Positions 33,102 to 42,180 of a DNA stretch of 64,000 bases are shown piece by piece. The stretch covers positions 453,666 to 517,665 of the forward strand of contig CAUYUJ010000670.1 of the NCBI GenBank assembly GCA_963575745.1, in the 5' to 3' direction. The position numbers and the translations under genes are program-made. Under the pieces are notes generated by a model. It was not told where the DNA came from. It searched no databases and saw only the letters and a list, made by a program, of their open reading frames with translations. The DNA is from Prorocentrum cordatum (taxonomy: Eukaryota; Sar; Dinophyceae; Prorocentrales; Prorocentraceae). The first letter of the stretch is position 1, and the number at the start of each line of letters is the position of its first letter.

Positions 33102-33295
33102 TCGGGTCGGGCGAAAGGGGGGGATTGGGAAAGGGGGGGGTAAGAAATTTGCTGCACGCAGCTGATTTTGGCCTCACCGAGGGGCCCATTCCTCGATACA
33201 TAGCCGCCTCCGGCGCCGGGAGGCGCCGGGAAAATCGGCTACGTGAGCTGATTCTCAACCCCCCCCTTTGCTATCCCCCCCTTTCGCCCGACCCG
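33102..33295. mobile_element. 194-bp MITE with ~35-bp inverted termini
   Basis: The left end TCGGGTCGGGCGAAAGGGGG and the right end CCCCCTTTCGCCCGACCCGA are exact reverse complements over their outer 20 bp and stay similar (AAAGGGGGGGGT) for a further ~15 bp. The centre contains GCCTCCGGCGCCGGGAGGC. Flanks share TCTG, a weak target duplication. Only one copy in this window. Confidence 0.7.
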
Positions 33296-34210
33296 ATTCT
33301 GGCAGAACGGTGCATGGCCGACTTTCTTTCATTTGGACAGATCGAGTTCAAATATGATTTGGATATTGGCAGCATCGTCTCTCATTGTCTGATCCCTGGG
33401 GAACTTGAGTGGCCCGCTGATTTCGTTGTCCGACCTGCGGGACCTCCTGGTTTTACTCGATCATGGTGATGTGCCCATTCGACGTGTAGTGCATTGGCCC
33501 TCGGACGACGTGCTCTCGACGGAATGGCGATCTTTGAGTGGCGCCACCGTTATTCCTGGCAGCTCTCATTGTACAACGGGCACCACGTCCACATCAGGTG
33601 ATAATGACCCAGGGAAACAAGCTCACCATCATAATGTCCTTCACGGGAGAGACGGCCACAATAGACTCGTGTACCGCACGAGGCCAGATACCCATTCAGC
33701 ACAACAATGGGAATAGTGGTTGGTGGAGCGTCAAGCGGCATTTGTGTAATAATGATATGATATTGATGTTGATCGCGGAGTGCAGTGGTGGTGTTCCGTG
33801 TTCATGCTTGAGGTTGTCCACATGTGTCTTGTGACTTATTTCGAGCTCCTGCCAGACGTTGTCCAAGATGTGCCTTGAGTGGTACTTCGAGATCGAGCCA
33901 GAGGTTGTCCTGGATGTGTCTCGGTTGGGATTCGGTGTTCTTGCGAGAGTCTATAGCTTTGTTGTTTGTCGTACCACGTGCCTCTCTGCGCCTTCGGGCT
34001 GCTCGTGGGGCGGAGGCACGCGTCGACTTCCACCTCTTCACGGGGTACACGGCTAGATTGGCCCACCCTGTACGGGCCCACCGTCGAACGTAGGGGAGAG
34101 GGCGTGGGTGGAGTCAAAAACCATTCTCCCCCCTCCCTGTTCCTCCCTGCTCCCCTTCCTGCCCCTTCGCCTCCACAATTACACAATATGATATACTACT
34201 CTCCCACTTG
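33296..34210. other. Unassigned region
   Basis: Bases 33800-33925 carry three copies of GAGGTTGTCC/GACGTTGTCC followed by AGGATGTG-like sequence at ~50-bp spacing. No gene recognised. Confidence 0.4.
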
Positions 34211-34212
34211 CT

Positions 34213-34400
34213 CTCGCTGAGGCGCTGGTCCGGGCTCCCGCTCCTTCCGAATCGTGTTCCCGCTGCAGCGCTGGCCTCATTTCCGCGCTCCCGCTCGTTC
34301 CGAATCGTGCTCCCGCTGCAGCGCTGGCCCAATTTCTGCGCCTCTCGTTGTTCCAAAACGTGCTCCCGCTGCAGCGCCGACGTTTTCGATCCTTTTTAAG
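34213..34400. repeat. 53-bp tandem repeat of the CTGCAGCG family
   Basis: CGCTGCAGCGCTGG occurs at 34261, 34314 and 34367, exactly 53 bp apart, each preceded by CGTGYTCC. Further single members lie near 34597, 34652 and 34740, and related phrases (often reverse-complemented) at 10640-10790, 12735-12790 and 51230-51270. Confidence 0.8.
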
Positions 34401-34877
34401 AAGCCCCAAATCTAGAAAATGATCCCCGGCAAAAACATTGGAGGTGATTACACATCCGGTGTCGATTCGTTGATTTTTGGGGCCGCAGAAAGCCCCCCCC
34501 CTTTTGGGCGGCGTCCTTTTCCGCACAGGATTCCCGGGAGTTTGGTTTTCATCTATGTTTTTGAAAATCCGAGTCTTTCCGGTCCTTCAGAATGTTGCTC
34601 CCGCTGCAGCGTTCGTCCTATTTTCCGCGCCGCTGGTCGTTCCAAATCGTGCTGCCGCTGCAGTGCAACGGTCCCCGGCCCCATGCTATGATATGCTCCG
34701 CTCCAGTGGCGTTCTTCGGCTCTTCAACAATGGTGCTCCCGCTGCAGCGTTGGTCCCATGTCTGACGGGCGTTGGTACCTCTACCATTACTCAATATGAA
34801 TGCACTTGCACAACTCTGACATCGGACCCACTCTACCATTACCCAATATGAATGCTACTCTCCTTTCACCCCTGCAG
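34401..34877. other. Spacer with further CTGCAGCG-family members
   Basis: Dispersed single units as described for 34213-34400; ACTCTACCATTACYCAATATGA is nearly duplicated at about 34780 and 34830. No gene. Confidence 0.45.
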
Positions 34878-34947
34878 AAATTTGAGATCCGGGTGGGGGA
34901 CGCGCGTAACGGCAGCGGGCAGCTGGCGCGGGTGCCGCTCCGGCGCG
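34878..34947 (+). CDS. Candidate small exon
   Basis: Follows CTTTCACCCCTGCAG (ends 34877), a good acceptor. The frame reads KFEIRVGDARNGSGQLARVP, very protein-like, then reaches GCGCG|GTCGCG, a possible donor, before the CGT run. EIRVGD recalls the core strand of F5/8-type (discoidin/fucolectin) domains, but one strand is too little to name a family. A 28-nt piece at 35116-35143, framed by CCCTCTTAG and GTGAGAGG, could be a next exon. Confidence 0.33.
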
Positions 34948-34953
34948 GTCGCG

Positions 34954-35090
34954 TCGTCGTCGTCGTCGTCTTCCTCGCCGGTCGTCCTCATCGTCGTCGT
35001 CGTCGTCGTCGCCGCCGTCGTCGTCGTCGTCGTGGTTGTCGTCGTCGTCGTCGTCGTCTTCGTCGTCGTCGTCTTCGTTTTCATCGCGCC
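34954..35090. repeat. (CGT)n microsatellite
   Basis: GTCGTC repeats with short interruptions, probably intronic given the flanking splice-like sites. Confidence 0.85.
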
Positions 35091-35170
35091 GTCGTCCTCC
35101 TCCTTTCCCTCTTAGGTAACAGGGTCTGATGCGAAGCCCGATTCGGTGAGAGGATAATGAAGTAGCTCAA

Positions 35171-35233
35171 TGGGAAGGGATGGGAGGGAGGGGTAGGATG
35201 TCAGATGTTGACGCGAGCGCACCTAGCTTGTCT
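35171..35233 (-). repeat. Conserved dispersed ~60-bp motif, copy B
   Basis: On the minus strand it reads GACAAGCTAGGTGCGCTCGC, then ACATCTGACATCCTA, then CCCTTCCCAT. It is the closest relative of the copy at 10298-10359. Confidence 0.7.
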
Positions 35234-35462
35234 TCCTCCCCTCCCTTGCTTCCTCTTCCCCCTCTCCGCGCCATCTCCCGCCCTCCACCTCCTCCTCTTC
35301 ACCCTCCTCCTCCTCCCCGCCTCCTTCCCCTCCGCCCCCGCTCCCCTCCGTGCTCCTTCCCCTCCTCCCCCTCCTCCTGTCCCTCCCCTCTCCCGGTGCT
35401 CCCCCCCCCCTCCTCTCTGCCCTCCCTCCTCCTCCTTCTGCCCGCGGCCCCCTCTTGGCGCA
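35234..35462. repeat. Pyrimidine tract ending CTTGGCGCAG
   Basis: C/T-rich for over 200 bp and terminated by an acceptor-like CAG at 35460-35462. Confidence 0.7.
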
Positions 35463-35785
35463 GGCGCCAGCTCTGCGGCCGCTATTGGGGGCACCGGACG
35501 GGCGACGACAGGCCGCCGCTGCCGCCGTCGGTCGCCGTTGTCGTCGCCCACCTGCCCACCCACCCCCTGCTGCCCATCCTCTGCACACCCCATCCTGGGG
35601 TGCCGGCGTTGGGTTTCGCAGATGTGGGCCACTTCCGCGGGGGCCGTTGGGGGTCGCGGTTTTTATCCCCCCCGTGGCCCCCGACGGTGGACAGGGCGTC
35701 AGACGATGGCACCTCGGGGGCCGACGGGTGGCGCGAAGGCCCTCCCGACGGGGTCTCTCGGGGGCGGCTTGGGTCGGCAACACCC
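35463..35785 (+). CDS. Possible exon after the pyrimidine tract
   Basis: Three plus frames remain open here because of composition. The most protein-like reads LCGRYWGHRTGDDRPP, then VAVVVAHLPTHPLL and VPALGFADVGHF. No family recognised; the splice acceptor is the main support. Confidence 0.2.
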
Positions 35786-35789
35786 CAAC

Positions 35790-35972
35790 ATACTTATACT
35801 ATATGTGCGTCGCGCCCCCCCAGGGGCGACGCGCGCACCGAGAAATCTTATAGTATATGCGTCGTGGCGGGCGCTTTCTGGCCACACCGCTCGGGAAACG
35901 ATATACTACAAGATGGATATACTATATGTTCGGGTCGGACGCGCGCCTCCAAGGAGGACATATAGTATTAGT
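35790..35972. repeat. Cluster of TATACTATATG inverted repeats
   Basis: TATACTATATG (35797 and 35923) and its inverted form ATAGTAT (35850 and 35963) alternate with GGGCGACGCGCGC and GGACGCGCGCC blocks. Alternating orientation lets the ~180-bp region fold on itself. It is distinctly AT-containing inside GC-rich DNA and could be a small foldback element. Confidence 0.45.
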
Positions 35973-36899
35973 ATGTCCATGTGCGTCCCACATCCCCAGG
36001 CACTCGGTTGTCGGACATAACATCTCGTAAAATGAGTTTGCGCGAGTGCATACTGTCAGTAACGTGTACACTCCTCACCCTAACCGGGGCGCTGACCTCC
36101 ATCGCACACCTGGCACCGACGGTGTCTCTTTTGATTATTTTGCGCTCGACGTCTGGCACGAGGCTCCAAGACGTCGGACTGGAGCGCGCGTAAATTTGTC
36201 AATGAGCGGCAACTTGACCGACTTTGATGGCCCGTTTCCGGATGTCTTTCTCATATTGGATCTCTTGATAATCGCCCCTTCCCCCCCCAAGAAAAATACC
36301 CCCCTTTCTTTCGCGACAGAATTTTCCGGACCCCCTCTCCGCAGAGGGCGCCTGAATATTCCTGACCTCTCTCCAAGCAACATTGCGAGCGCGATCGTTT
36401 ATGACGGTGGTAACTTCGGGGATAACGGTGACGATAAGTAGACGTCGTTGCCAAGGTGGACGTCAGACCACATTTTTGAGTAACGTGATGGGCGCAAGGG
36501 CGAAGTATCCATGTTCCCCCGCAGAGCATCTGCAAGACGCACGGAAACGCAGGAGGGATACAAGCCCGACCCCCAACAAAGCAGGCCATAAAGTGCGAGG
36601 AGCCCCACGTACGTCGAAAATCCATTTGGCTCTAAAGGCCATGGCGCGTGAAACCTCATGGGAGGACAACGGCCCTACCCAGCGCACCGACCCCGCTCCT
36701 TACAACAAAGTAATACTTGAAGCGAAAGGCGGTTTGGAAAGCGATTGGCATGGAATTCTGCGAAACCTCAAAGAGCAGCGGTGACAACGAGTGTGAACCA
36801 CAGCGTCGGCGACTGTGACGACGAGCGTGATGCAGTTGGCGATGTGTTCTGCCTCGCGTGAGCTGCCCCCAACTCGCATAATCTACTATGCGCATTCCC
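35973..36899. other. Unassigned region
   Basis: No recognised gene; a plus open frame at 36383-36784 has no domain and a poor composition. Confidence 0.35.
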
Positions 36900-37061
36900 T
36901 CACTTGCCCTTGAAGCCCGCCTTGACGTCAATTTTCTTCGTGCGGAAAGCGGTCCCCTTCGAATCGCGCCAGACCTTGTATGTCTCGCCATCCTTTGCGT
37001 CCCCTCCCCCACATGTGAAGACGGTGACTTCCCACCCGCGGGTTGTGGCTTTCTGCACCTC
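36900..37061 (-). CDS. Terminal exon of an unidentified gene
   Basis: On the minus strand, following a pyrimidine tract and the first AG after it (CCACGAG), the frame reads EVQKATTRGWEVTVFTCGGG, then DAKDGETYKVWRDSKG, then TAFRTKKIDVKAGFKGK and a TGA at 36902-36900. The composition is that of a soluble, basic-ended protein, clearly better than the opposite strand. There is no start codon inside the exon. I do not recognise the fold. Confidence 0.45.
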   Translation of the reverse strand, partial: EVQKATTRGWEVTVFTCGGGDAKDGETYKVWRDSKGTAFRTKKIDVKAGFKGK

Positions 37062-37204
37062 CTCGTGGCGGATGGGCGCGAAACGTTGCGGAACAGACGG
37101 GGGGCGAGGAAGGGTGACGGGACAAATCGAATTGGATGGGGGAGGAAGGGATCAGGAGGAGGGGGTGTTGAAGAACGGGTTGGGAGGGGGACGATGAGAA
37201 GCGC

Positions 37205-37400
37205 GTGGGGGGAGAGAGAGAGAGAGAGAGGGAGAGAGAGGAGGATATGGGAACGGGGGAGGCGAGTAACATGATACGGACATTGAGGGTGCGAGGAAAA
37301 GGAGAGGGAGGAGGAGGAGGAGAAGGAGAAGGAGAAGGAGAAGGAAGAGGAGGAGGAGGGGGAGGAAGAGGAGGAGGAGGTTGCGGAGTAGGATCAGCAG
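37205..37400. repeat. Purine tract ((GA)n and (GGA)n)
   Basis: GAGAGAGA at 37212-37240, then AGGAGGAGG and AGAAGG runs. On the minus strand it forms the pyrimidine tract upstream of the exon at 36900-37061. Confidence 0.85.
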
Positions 37401-37689
37401 TAGAAGGATGAGGAAGACAGCTGGAAGATGGCGTTAAGGAGGGGAAGAGGCGGACGAGGAGGATCCTCATAGCTAACAGGATGAGCAGGGAGAAACGCAA
37501 CGTAGAAAGATGATGTGAATGAAGGGTGGAAGGAACAGACGGGGAGGAAGAGCGGGAGGTTGGTTGAGGAGAATCGGCGGGGGGCACGAGTGGGGGCAGG
37601 ATTGGGAGAGCGTCATCGTCGCTTCTCCTTGATCTTTCCGCAGTCGTCTTCGCTTATGTTTCGTCATCGTTCCTGACTCCTCCTGGAGT
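37401..37689. other. Spacer before the palindromic element
   Basis: No gene recognised. Confidence 0.4.
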
Positions 37690-37698
37690 TTCTCCCCT

Positions 37699-38328
37699 TC
37701 AGTGTAACGTAAAATCGACGAACCTGACCTCGACTCCCACCCTCCAACGTCGGCTCCCCCCCAAGGCTTGGAGGCCTCCCCACAGTCCTTGCTGCTGGTC
37801 TTCGTTTTGCCTTTCTTCAGAAAAACCTTCTTGTTTTTGTTTGGCGGGCATCTTCTGGAGGCGCACTGCTAACATATCCCCCGTCTTCATTTTCCGCCAG
37901 GGGACCTCTTTCGTGAATGCGTCCAGGTCGATTGTTTTGGAACGCTTTGCAGGCGGCGAGGCCTCGTTGAGGTACATGCCCAATGCCCGCTTCAGCAACG
38001 GATCTTTCGCCGAAGACAACAGCTTCTGGGCGTGGTTCACATCTGTGTCCCTGGCCTCGTGGAGGGCCTCGGCACACGTCAGGTCCATGTTGTCCTTACC
38101 TTTCTTGGTAGCTTTACGCTGAACGTGCCCTGTTTTCTGAGTTAGTTTGGGTGGTCCTGTCGTGGTTGTCTCTGGTGTCGCTACGACATCCTCCCAATCG
38201 ATGTCCCACTGATCGTCCACCTCTGGCGCGGAATCGATGTGATCGAAATACTGGATTCGGGCGGCCACGTCTTTGGGACCTTTGCCTGCCACCTGCTGCT
38301 GGAGCAGCTTGTTTCGACACTCCGGCAT
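37699..38328 (-). CDS. Transposon accessory protein, left arm
   Basis: A 209-residue hydrophilic protein beginning MPECRNKLLQQQVAGKGPKD. It contains an acidic segment (DDQWDIDWEDVV), then LTCAEALHEARDTDVNHAQK and DPLLKRALGMYLNEASPP, then a charged Lys/Gln-rich tail (KMPAKQKQEGFSEERQ). A diverged inverted copy lies at 42181-42720. Conservation of the central block in both copies while flanking bases differ suggests the protein was once under selection. It is divergent from the transposase on the same arm (plus strand, 38799). Function unknown; a DNA-binding or regulatory partner of the transposase is a guess. Confidence 0.6.
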   Translation of the reverse strand: MPECRNKLLQQQVAGKGPKDVAARIQYFDHIDSAPEVDDQWDIDWEDVVATPETTTTGPPKLTQKTGHVQRKATKKGKDNMDLTCAEALHEARDTDVNHAQKLLSSAKDPLLKRALGMYLNEASPPAKRSKTIDLDAFTKEVPWRKMKTGDMLAVRLQKMPAKQKQEGFSEERQNEDQQQGLWGGLQALGGSRRWRVGVEVRFVDFTLH

Positions 38329-38519
38329 GCCAAGCTCCTCCCATCAGTTGTAATGTGTTTGGCTCAGATACTTCTTGTCTTCTTTCCCATCAAATGCCAT
38401 GCGTAGCCGATACGCTTGAAAGCCGTTGGCACACTGTTGTTCTTCATGGCCTACAGGGTGTCTGACATGCCGCGCCGCGCAACCATGTGTGAGCAATGCG
38501 GGGGTGGTGTATGCCGTCT

Positions 38520-38665
38520 CGCCCCCTCTTTCTCTCTTTCGCTCTCTCTCGTTCCCCCTCTCTCTCTATTTCTCTCTCGCTTTCTCTCTCTGTCTCTCCA
38601 ATGTCTCTATCCTTGTTCCTCTCTCTCCTCTCTCTCTCTCTTTCCATCTCTCTCGCTTCTGCTGA
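38520..38665. repeat. CTCTCT microsatellite in the left arm
   Basis: CT-rich run whose inverted counterpart is the GA run at 41827-41895. It ends towards TTCTCACCATCCAG (38712-38725), so it may lie in an intron ahead of the transposase start. Confidence 0.8.
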
Positions 38666-38798
38666 CTCTCTATCTCCTTGGCCCCTCACTTCCCCCGTCT
38701 TGTCCCTGTTGTTTCTCACCATCCAGCCGGGCTCAAGGGTAGAGCACGCGTGCACCATCCGCCCTGGGACCGATCTACCCTGGCCAACCCCTGCGTGC

Positions 38799-39209
38799 AT
38801 GGCAAGGAAAACGATCGCGAAGAAACGCGGGACTCAAAGGCGACAGGTGGGATCCCCTTATGTCGCTTCCATATCTGATCTGAGCAGGGAAGGGGAGCAG
38901 ATGTTTTTGCAGGCGCCCAGGGAAGCGGACCGAGCTAAACATAATAGCGGCAAAGGGCGCTACACCACCACGCAGGTAGGGTTCAGGATGACATTGGCCG
39001 AGTACGCTTCCGAGCACGGCGCGAAGCCGATCGTGAGAGCCATTTTCGGGCTGATTTTACGGACGCAAATTTTGCTCGGCAGTTTTCAAGGCCTGGTTGC
39101 TTTCAAGAGGGGGGTCCAGAGTCAAGAGTGGCATATTTGGCGTCTTGCGCACGCGTCCCACGCCAAAACCAATTTCGAGAACATGTTCGGACACATAGAA
39201 CTGTTTTGA
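38799..39209 (+). CDS. Transposase N-terminal region, left arm
   Basis: From ATG 38799, 136 residues: a basic start (MARKTIAKKRGTQRRQ), then SISDLSREGEQMFLQAPREA, a TQVGFRMTLAEYASEHGAKP helix pair, stop at 39207-39209. The basic N-terminus followed by short helices fits the DNA-binding end of a pogo/Tigger-type transposase. The homologous right-arm segment (minus, 41700-41270) has CTG in place of ATG and a frameshift. A later segment in a different frame (39390-39690: KNGFYATLKLVTGRAVRKQ, then KVPEVVRDLHGWYIVARH) follows an AATCAG acceptor-like site, so an intron is possible. An in-frame TGA at 39575-39577 interrupts it. Confidence 0.5.
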   Translation: MARKTIAKKRGTQRRQVGSPYVASISDLSREGEQMFLQAPREADRAKHNSGKGRYTTTQVGFRMTLAEYASEHGAKPIVRAIFGLILRTQILLGSFQGLVAFKRGVQSQEWHIWRLAHASHAKTNFENMFGHIELF

Positions 39210-39389
39210 GAGGGCGAGCTGCGTCCAGGTGGAGGGAGGATGGTCGAGACGAGTCACAACGTGGGGAACGAGTTCTCGTGGCACAATCGGGGGGCAACAT
39301 ACAGCCCGCGCGTGGGTAACCCGCGGCATTTGTATGTTCGTTTTTTCCAAGGATGGGGCCCCTCTCGACTCAGCGGCCTCCCTCGCGCG

Positions 39390-39700
39390 TGTAATCAGTC
39401 AGCGTGAAGCGCGCGCTGGATAACCACAAGAACGGGTTTTATGCCACCCTGAAGCTTGTCACCGGCAGGGCTGTGCGCAAGCAAGCTATACGTCGTCTCC
39501 CTGGAGGGGGCAGGCCGTTCAAGGTTCCAGAAGTGGTGCGCGATTTGCACGGCTGGTACATCGTCGCCAGGCACTGACTCGAAGCAGGGTTGCGCACCAA
39601 ATTGTTCAGGATGCGGGGAGGGGTCTTGGCCAAAAAAACAACAAGAGAGCAGTTCCAGGCAGCAAAGGCGTGCCCCCCAGCCATTCTCACTTCATTCACC
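39390..39700 (+). pseudogene. Second transposase N-terminal segment, left arm, with TGA
   Basis: Frame 2 reads NGFYATLKLVTGRAVRKQAI, RPFKVPEVVRDLHGWYIV, then TGA (39575-39577), then EAGLRTKLFRMRGGVLAKKT. The right arm (minus strand, 40935-40640) carries the same sequence with the same TGA (40796-40794). A stop shared by both arms implies either that it predates the duplication or that one arm was converted by the other. Confidence 0.5.
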
Positions 39701-39785
39701 AGCCCTCTCCTGGGACTCATGATCCTCTACCACGCCTCCCTCCACCGAACCCCCCCTTTGACGGACAGCTGCTGCCCCAACTGTT

Positions 39786-40471
39786 TCACGACCCAGACAC
39801 CTTCTGAAGGGCCTCGCGAGCCCACGCGCTCATCAGCTCCCGGGAGGGCGTCAGAGCTTGATCTGCGCCGTCATCATCGTCCCCTGGCTTCCTGGTCTTC
39901 AGGGGACAGTTTGCGCATCGCCAGCCGGCGTAGCACCCAGGCCTCTTCGATGGATTTGTATTCGAGCTTTGTGGGGTAATTGCGGTCGGTGTCGCATATT
40001 TGGACCTCCCCCGTAAGCCCACCTGGGATCACCAACAGTATGTACTTCTTCGCTAAAGCGGCCTGCGCGACGGCCTCCCCAATGTGAGCTTCGAACTTGT
40101 CCACGACCAACACCCGCCAAGCGGAGGTTGATGTGTTTGTTTTCAAAATTTTGTCCGAGGTTTTTTATGAAATGTACCACGCGTTCCTCCTTGTAAGGGC
40201 CTTTCGGGCCCCACTGGTGTGTGTTGCGAGTTTGGGGTGCTACTTTGCTTCTCTTGCCCGTGCCCTTGAAAAACATCTCAGGTACGCCTGGCTTCGCACA
40301 CTTCGGGTCGGATGAGACGCCGGCCATCAAAGTGACCCTGCTTCGGCTGGCTGCCCAATTTTGCTTCACCACCGTGGCGTGGTCCCCTTTGTCGTCCCAC
40401 GTTCGCACTTTTCCAGAGGAGGCCCTCGCATTCACGTGCAAGGGCGTCTGATCGCAGTGACGATGGGCCAG
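39786..40471 (-). CDS. Pogo/Tigger-like DDE transposase catalytic core and C-terminus
   Basis: Read leftwards from 40471, this carries all three catalytic aspartates of a DDE_1-type transposase: DQTPLHVNA (first Asp, codon 40453-40451), VLVVDKFEAHIGE (second Asp, 40101-40099) and VIPGGLTGEVQICDTDRN (third Asp, 39993-39991). The D-x-F-x-AH and P-G-G-L-T-x-x-x-Q-x-x-D patterns are those of CENP-B/pogo-related transposases that cut and paste DNA. A one-base frame change occurs between 40150 and 40100, and the tail (ALTPSRELMSAWAREALQK, stop 39788-39786) follows in another frame. The core lies wholly in the palindrome loop; the tail is duplicated antisense in the right arm (40490-40580, plus). 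So this is probably inactive as it stands. Confidence 0.65.
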
Positions 40472-40484
40472 GAAGACCAGGAAG

Positions 40485-40585
40485 CCAGGGGACGATGATG
40501 ACGGCGCAGATTAAGCTCTGACGCCCTCCCGGGAGCTGATGAGCGCGTGGGCTCGCGAGGCCCTTCAGAAGGTGTCTGGGTCGTG
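40485..40585 (+). pseudogene. Duplicated transposase C-terminal piece, right arm
   Basis: Plus-strand copy of the C-terminal tail (ALTPSRELMSAWAREALQK, then stop) found on the minus strand at 39880-39786. It has an in-frame TAA in place of the Gln codon before ALTPSR and no catalytic core in front of it. Confidence 0.6.
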
Positions 40586-40639
40586 AAACAGTTGGGGCAG
40601 CAGCTGTCCGTCAAAGGGGGGGTTCGGTGGAGGGAGGCT

Positions 40640-41740
40640 TGGTAGAGGATCATGAGTCCCAGGAGAGGGCTGGTGAATGAAGTGAGAATGACTGGGGGGC
40701 ACGCCTTTGCTGCCTGGAACTGCTCTCTTGTTGTGTTTTGGCCAAGACCCCTCCCCGCATCCTGACCAATTTGGTGCGCAACCCTGCCTTGAGTCAGTGC
40801 CTGGCGACGATGTACCAGCCGTGCAAATCGCGCACCACTTCTGGAACCTTGAACGGCCTGCCCCCTCCAAGGAGACGACGTATAGCTTGCTTGCGCACAG
40901 CCCTGCCGGTGACAAGCTTCAGGGTGGCATAGAACCCGTTATTGTGGTTATCTAGTGTTCGTTTCACCCTCTCTGGTTACACCTTCGAGTGGGTCCACGC
41001 AACCGAACCCGAGGTGAACTGGGCCACGTGGGCGGAACAAAAAAACATATTTTGGGGCTCTCAAGGCAGGGTTGAGCAATGTGGTGCTCAACCCTGCCTT
41101 GCGAAAGTGCTTGGCGACGATGTGCCAGTCGCGCACGGTCGCTGTTCGACCCCCCGCCGACAGAATGACACACGGTCAAGTGTTCGATTCCTTGTCAGGA
41201 TAAAATTGCCGACGGTCAGTTGTTCTACCTTCTGTCCAATAAATAAGCGACGGTTTTGTTTCGAATTGGTCATCATCTTGCTCGATTTGCCGACGCCCAA
41301 TCCCCCGCCCGAACAGAACACTGTTGATGTTTGGAGGCCCCCTCTTGAATGCAACCAGACCTTGAGAGTTGCCGAGCAAAGTCTGCGCCCGTTGGGTTCA
41401 GCCTGATAATGGCTCGCACGGTCGGCTGCGCGCCGTGCTTGGAAGCGTATTCGGCCAGTTTCATCTTGAAGCCAATTTGCGTGGAGGTGTAGTGCCGTTT
41501 GCCGCATTTGGCTTGGTCCGTTTCCTTGTACTCCGCGAGTACATCTGCCTCCCTGCCTTGCTCAGATCAGACATGGACACGACATCAGGGGATCCCACTT
41601 GTCGCTTTTGAGTCCCACGCTTCTTCGCGATCGTTTTCCTTGCCAGGCGTGCGGGTGGCGTAGGCACACGTGCTCTTCTCGCCTGAGCCCTGCTGGATTG
41701 TGAGAGGTCAAGAACAAGACGGGGAACGGGGGGAGGGGGC
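40640..41740 (-). pseudogene. Transposase N-terminal region, right arm
   Basis: Inverted homologue of 38799-39700. Successive minus frames give ARKTIAKKRGTQKRQ (about 41650), MKLAEYASKHGAQPTV (about 41460), NGFYATLKLVTGRAVRKQ (about 40930) and GLRTKLVRMRGGVLAK (about 40780), joined by frameshifts. It shares the TGA of the left arm and lacks the ATG. A 17-bp-arm hairpin (41062-41101) lies within it. Confidence 0.55.
41062..41101. repeat. Perfect hairpin, 17-bp arms
   Basis: CAAGGCAGGGTTGAGCA, six bases (ATGTGG), then the exact reverse complement. It appears to be a local inverted duplication inside the transposase N-terminal relic; the same phrase (ACCCTGCCTTGAGTCAG) also lies at 40781-40797. 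Confidence 0.9.
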
Positions 41741-41826
41741 AACGATAGAGAGCCGAATCAAGGGGGAGGGATGAAGCGAGAGAGAAACAGAGGTAAAGAG
41801 AGAGGGAGAAAAAGGAAGTGCAAGGA

Positions 41827-41857
41827 GGGAAAACGAGAGAGAGAGAGAGAGAGAGAC

Positions 41858-41893
<36 letters not shown>

Positions 41894-41900
41894 GACGAGA
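41827..41900. repeat. GAGAGA microsatellite in the right arm
   Basis: Inverted counterpart of the CT run at 38520-38665. Confidence 0.85.
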
Positions 41901-42180
41901 GGTAAGGAGGGAGAGAAAATACCGGGAGAGGGAGCGACGGCATGTATCACCTTCTCATTTCTCACATGGGAGCGCGGCGCGGCTGTTCCGACATTCAGCA
42001 GGCCATGAACCATAACAGATTGCCAATGGTGTTCAAGCGCAGCGGCTACAATTTGGCATCGGTGGGAAGGACGACAAGACACATCTGAGACATGCGCCTT
42101 TTCAAAGTATGGGAGGATTTGAGCATGCTTGAGTTTCGAAGCAAGCTGCTCCAACAGAAAGGGGCAAACGTCCAAACGAC

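Noticed and set aside
35180-36020. Three overlapping plus-strand proteins of 167-271 residues
   Set aside because: Most of their length is translation of the pyrimidine tract; only the part after 35463 is kept as a weak exon candidate.
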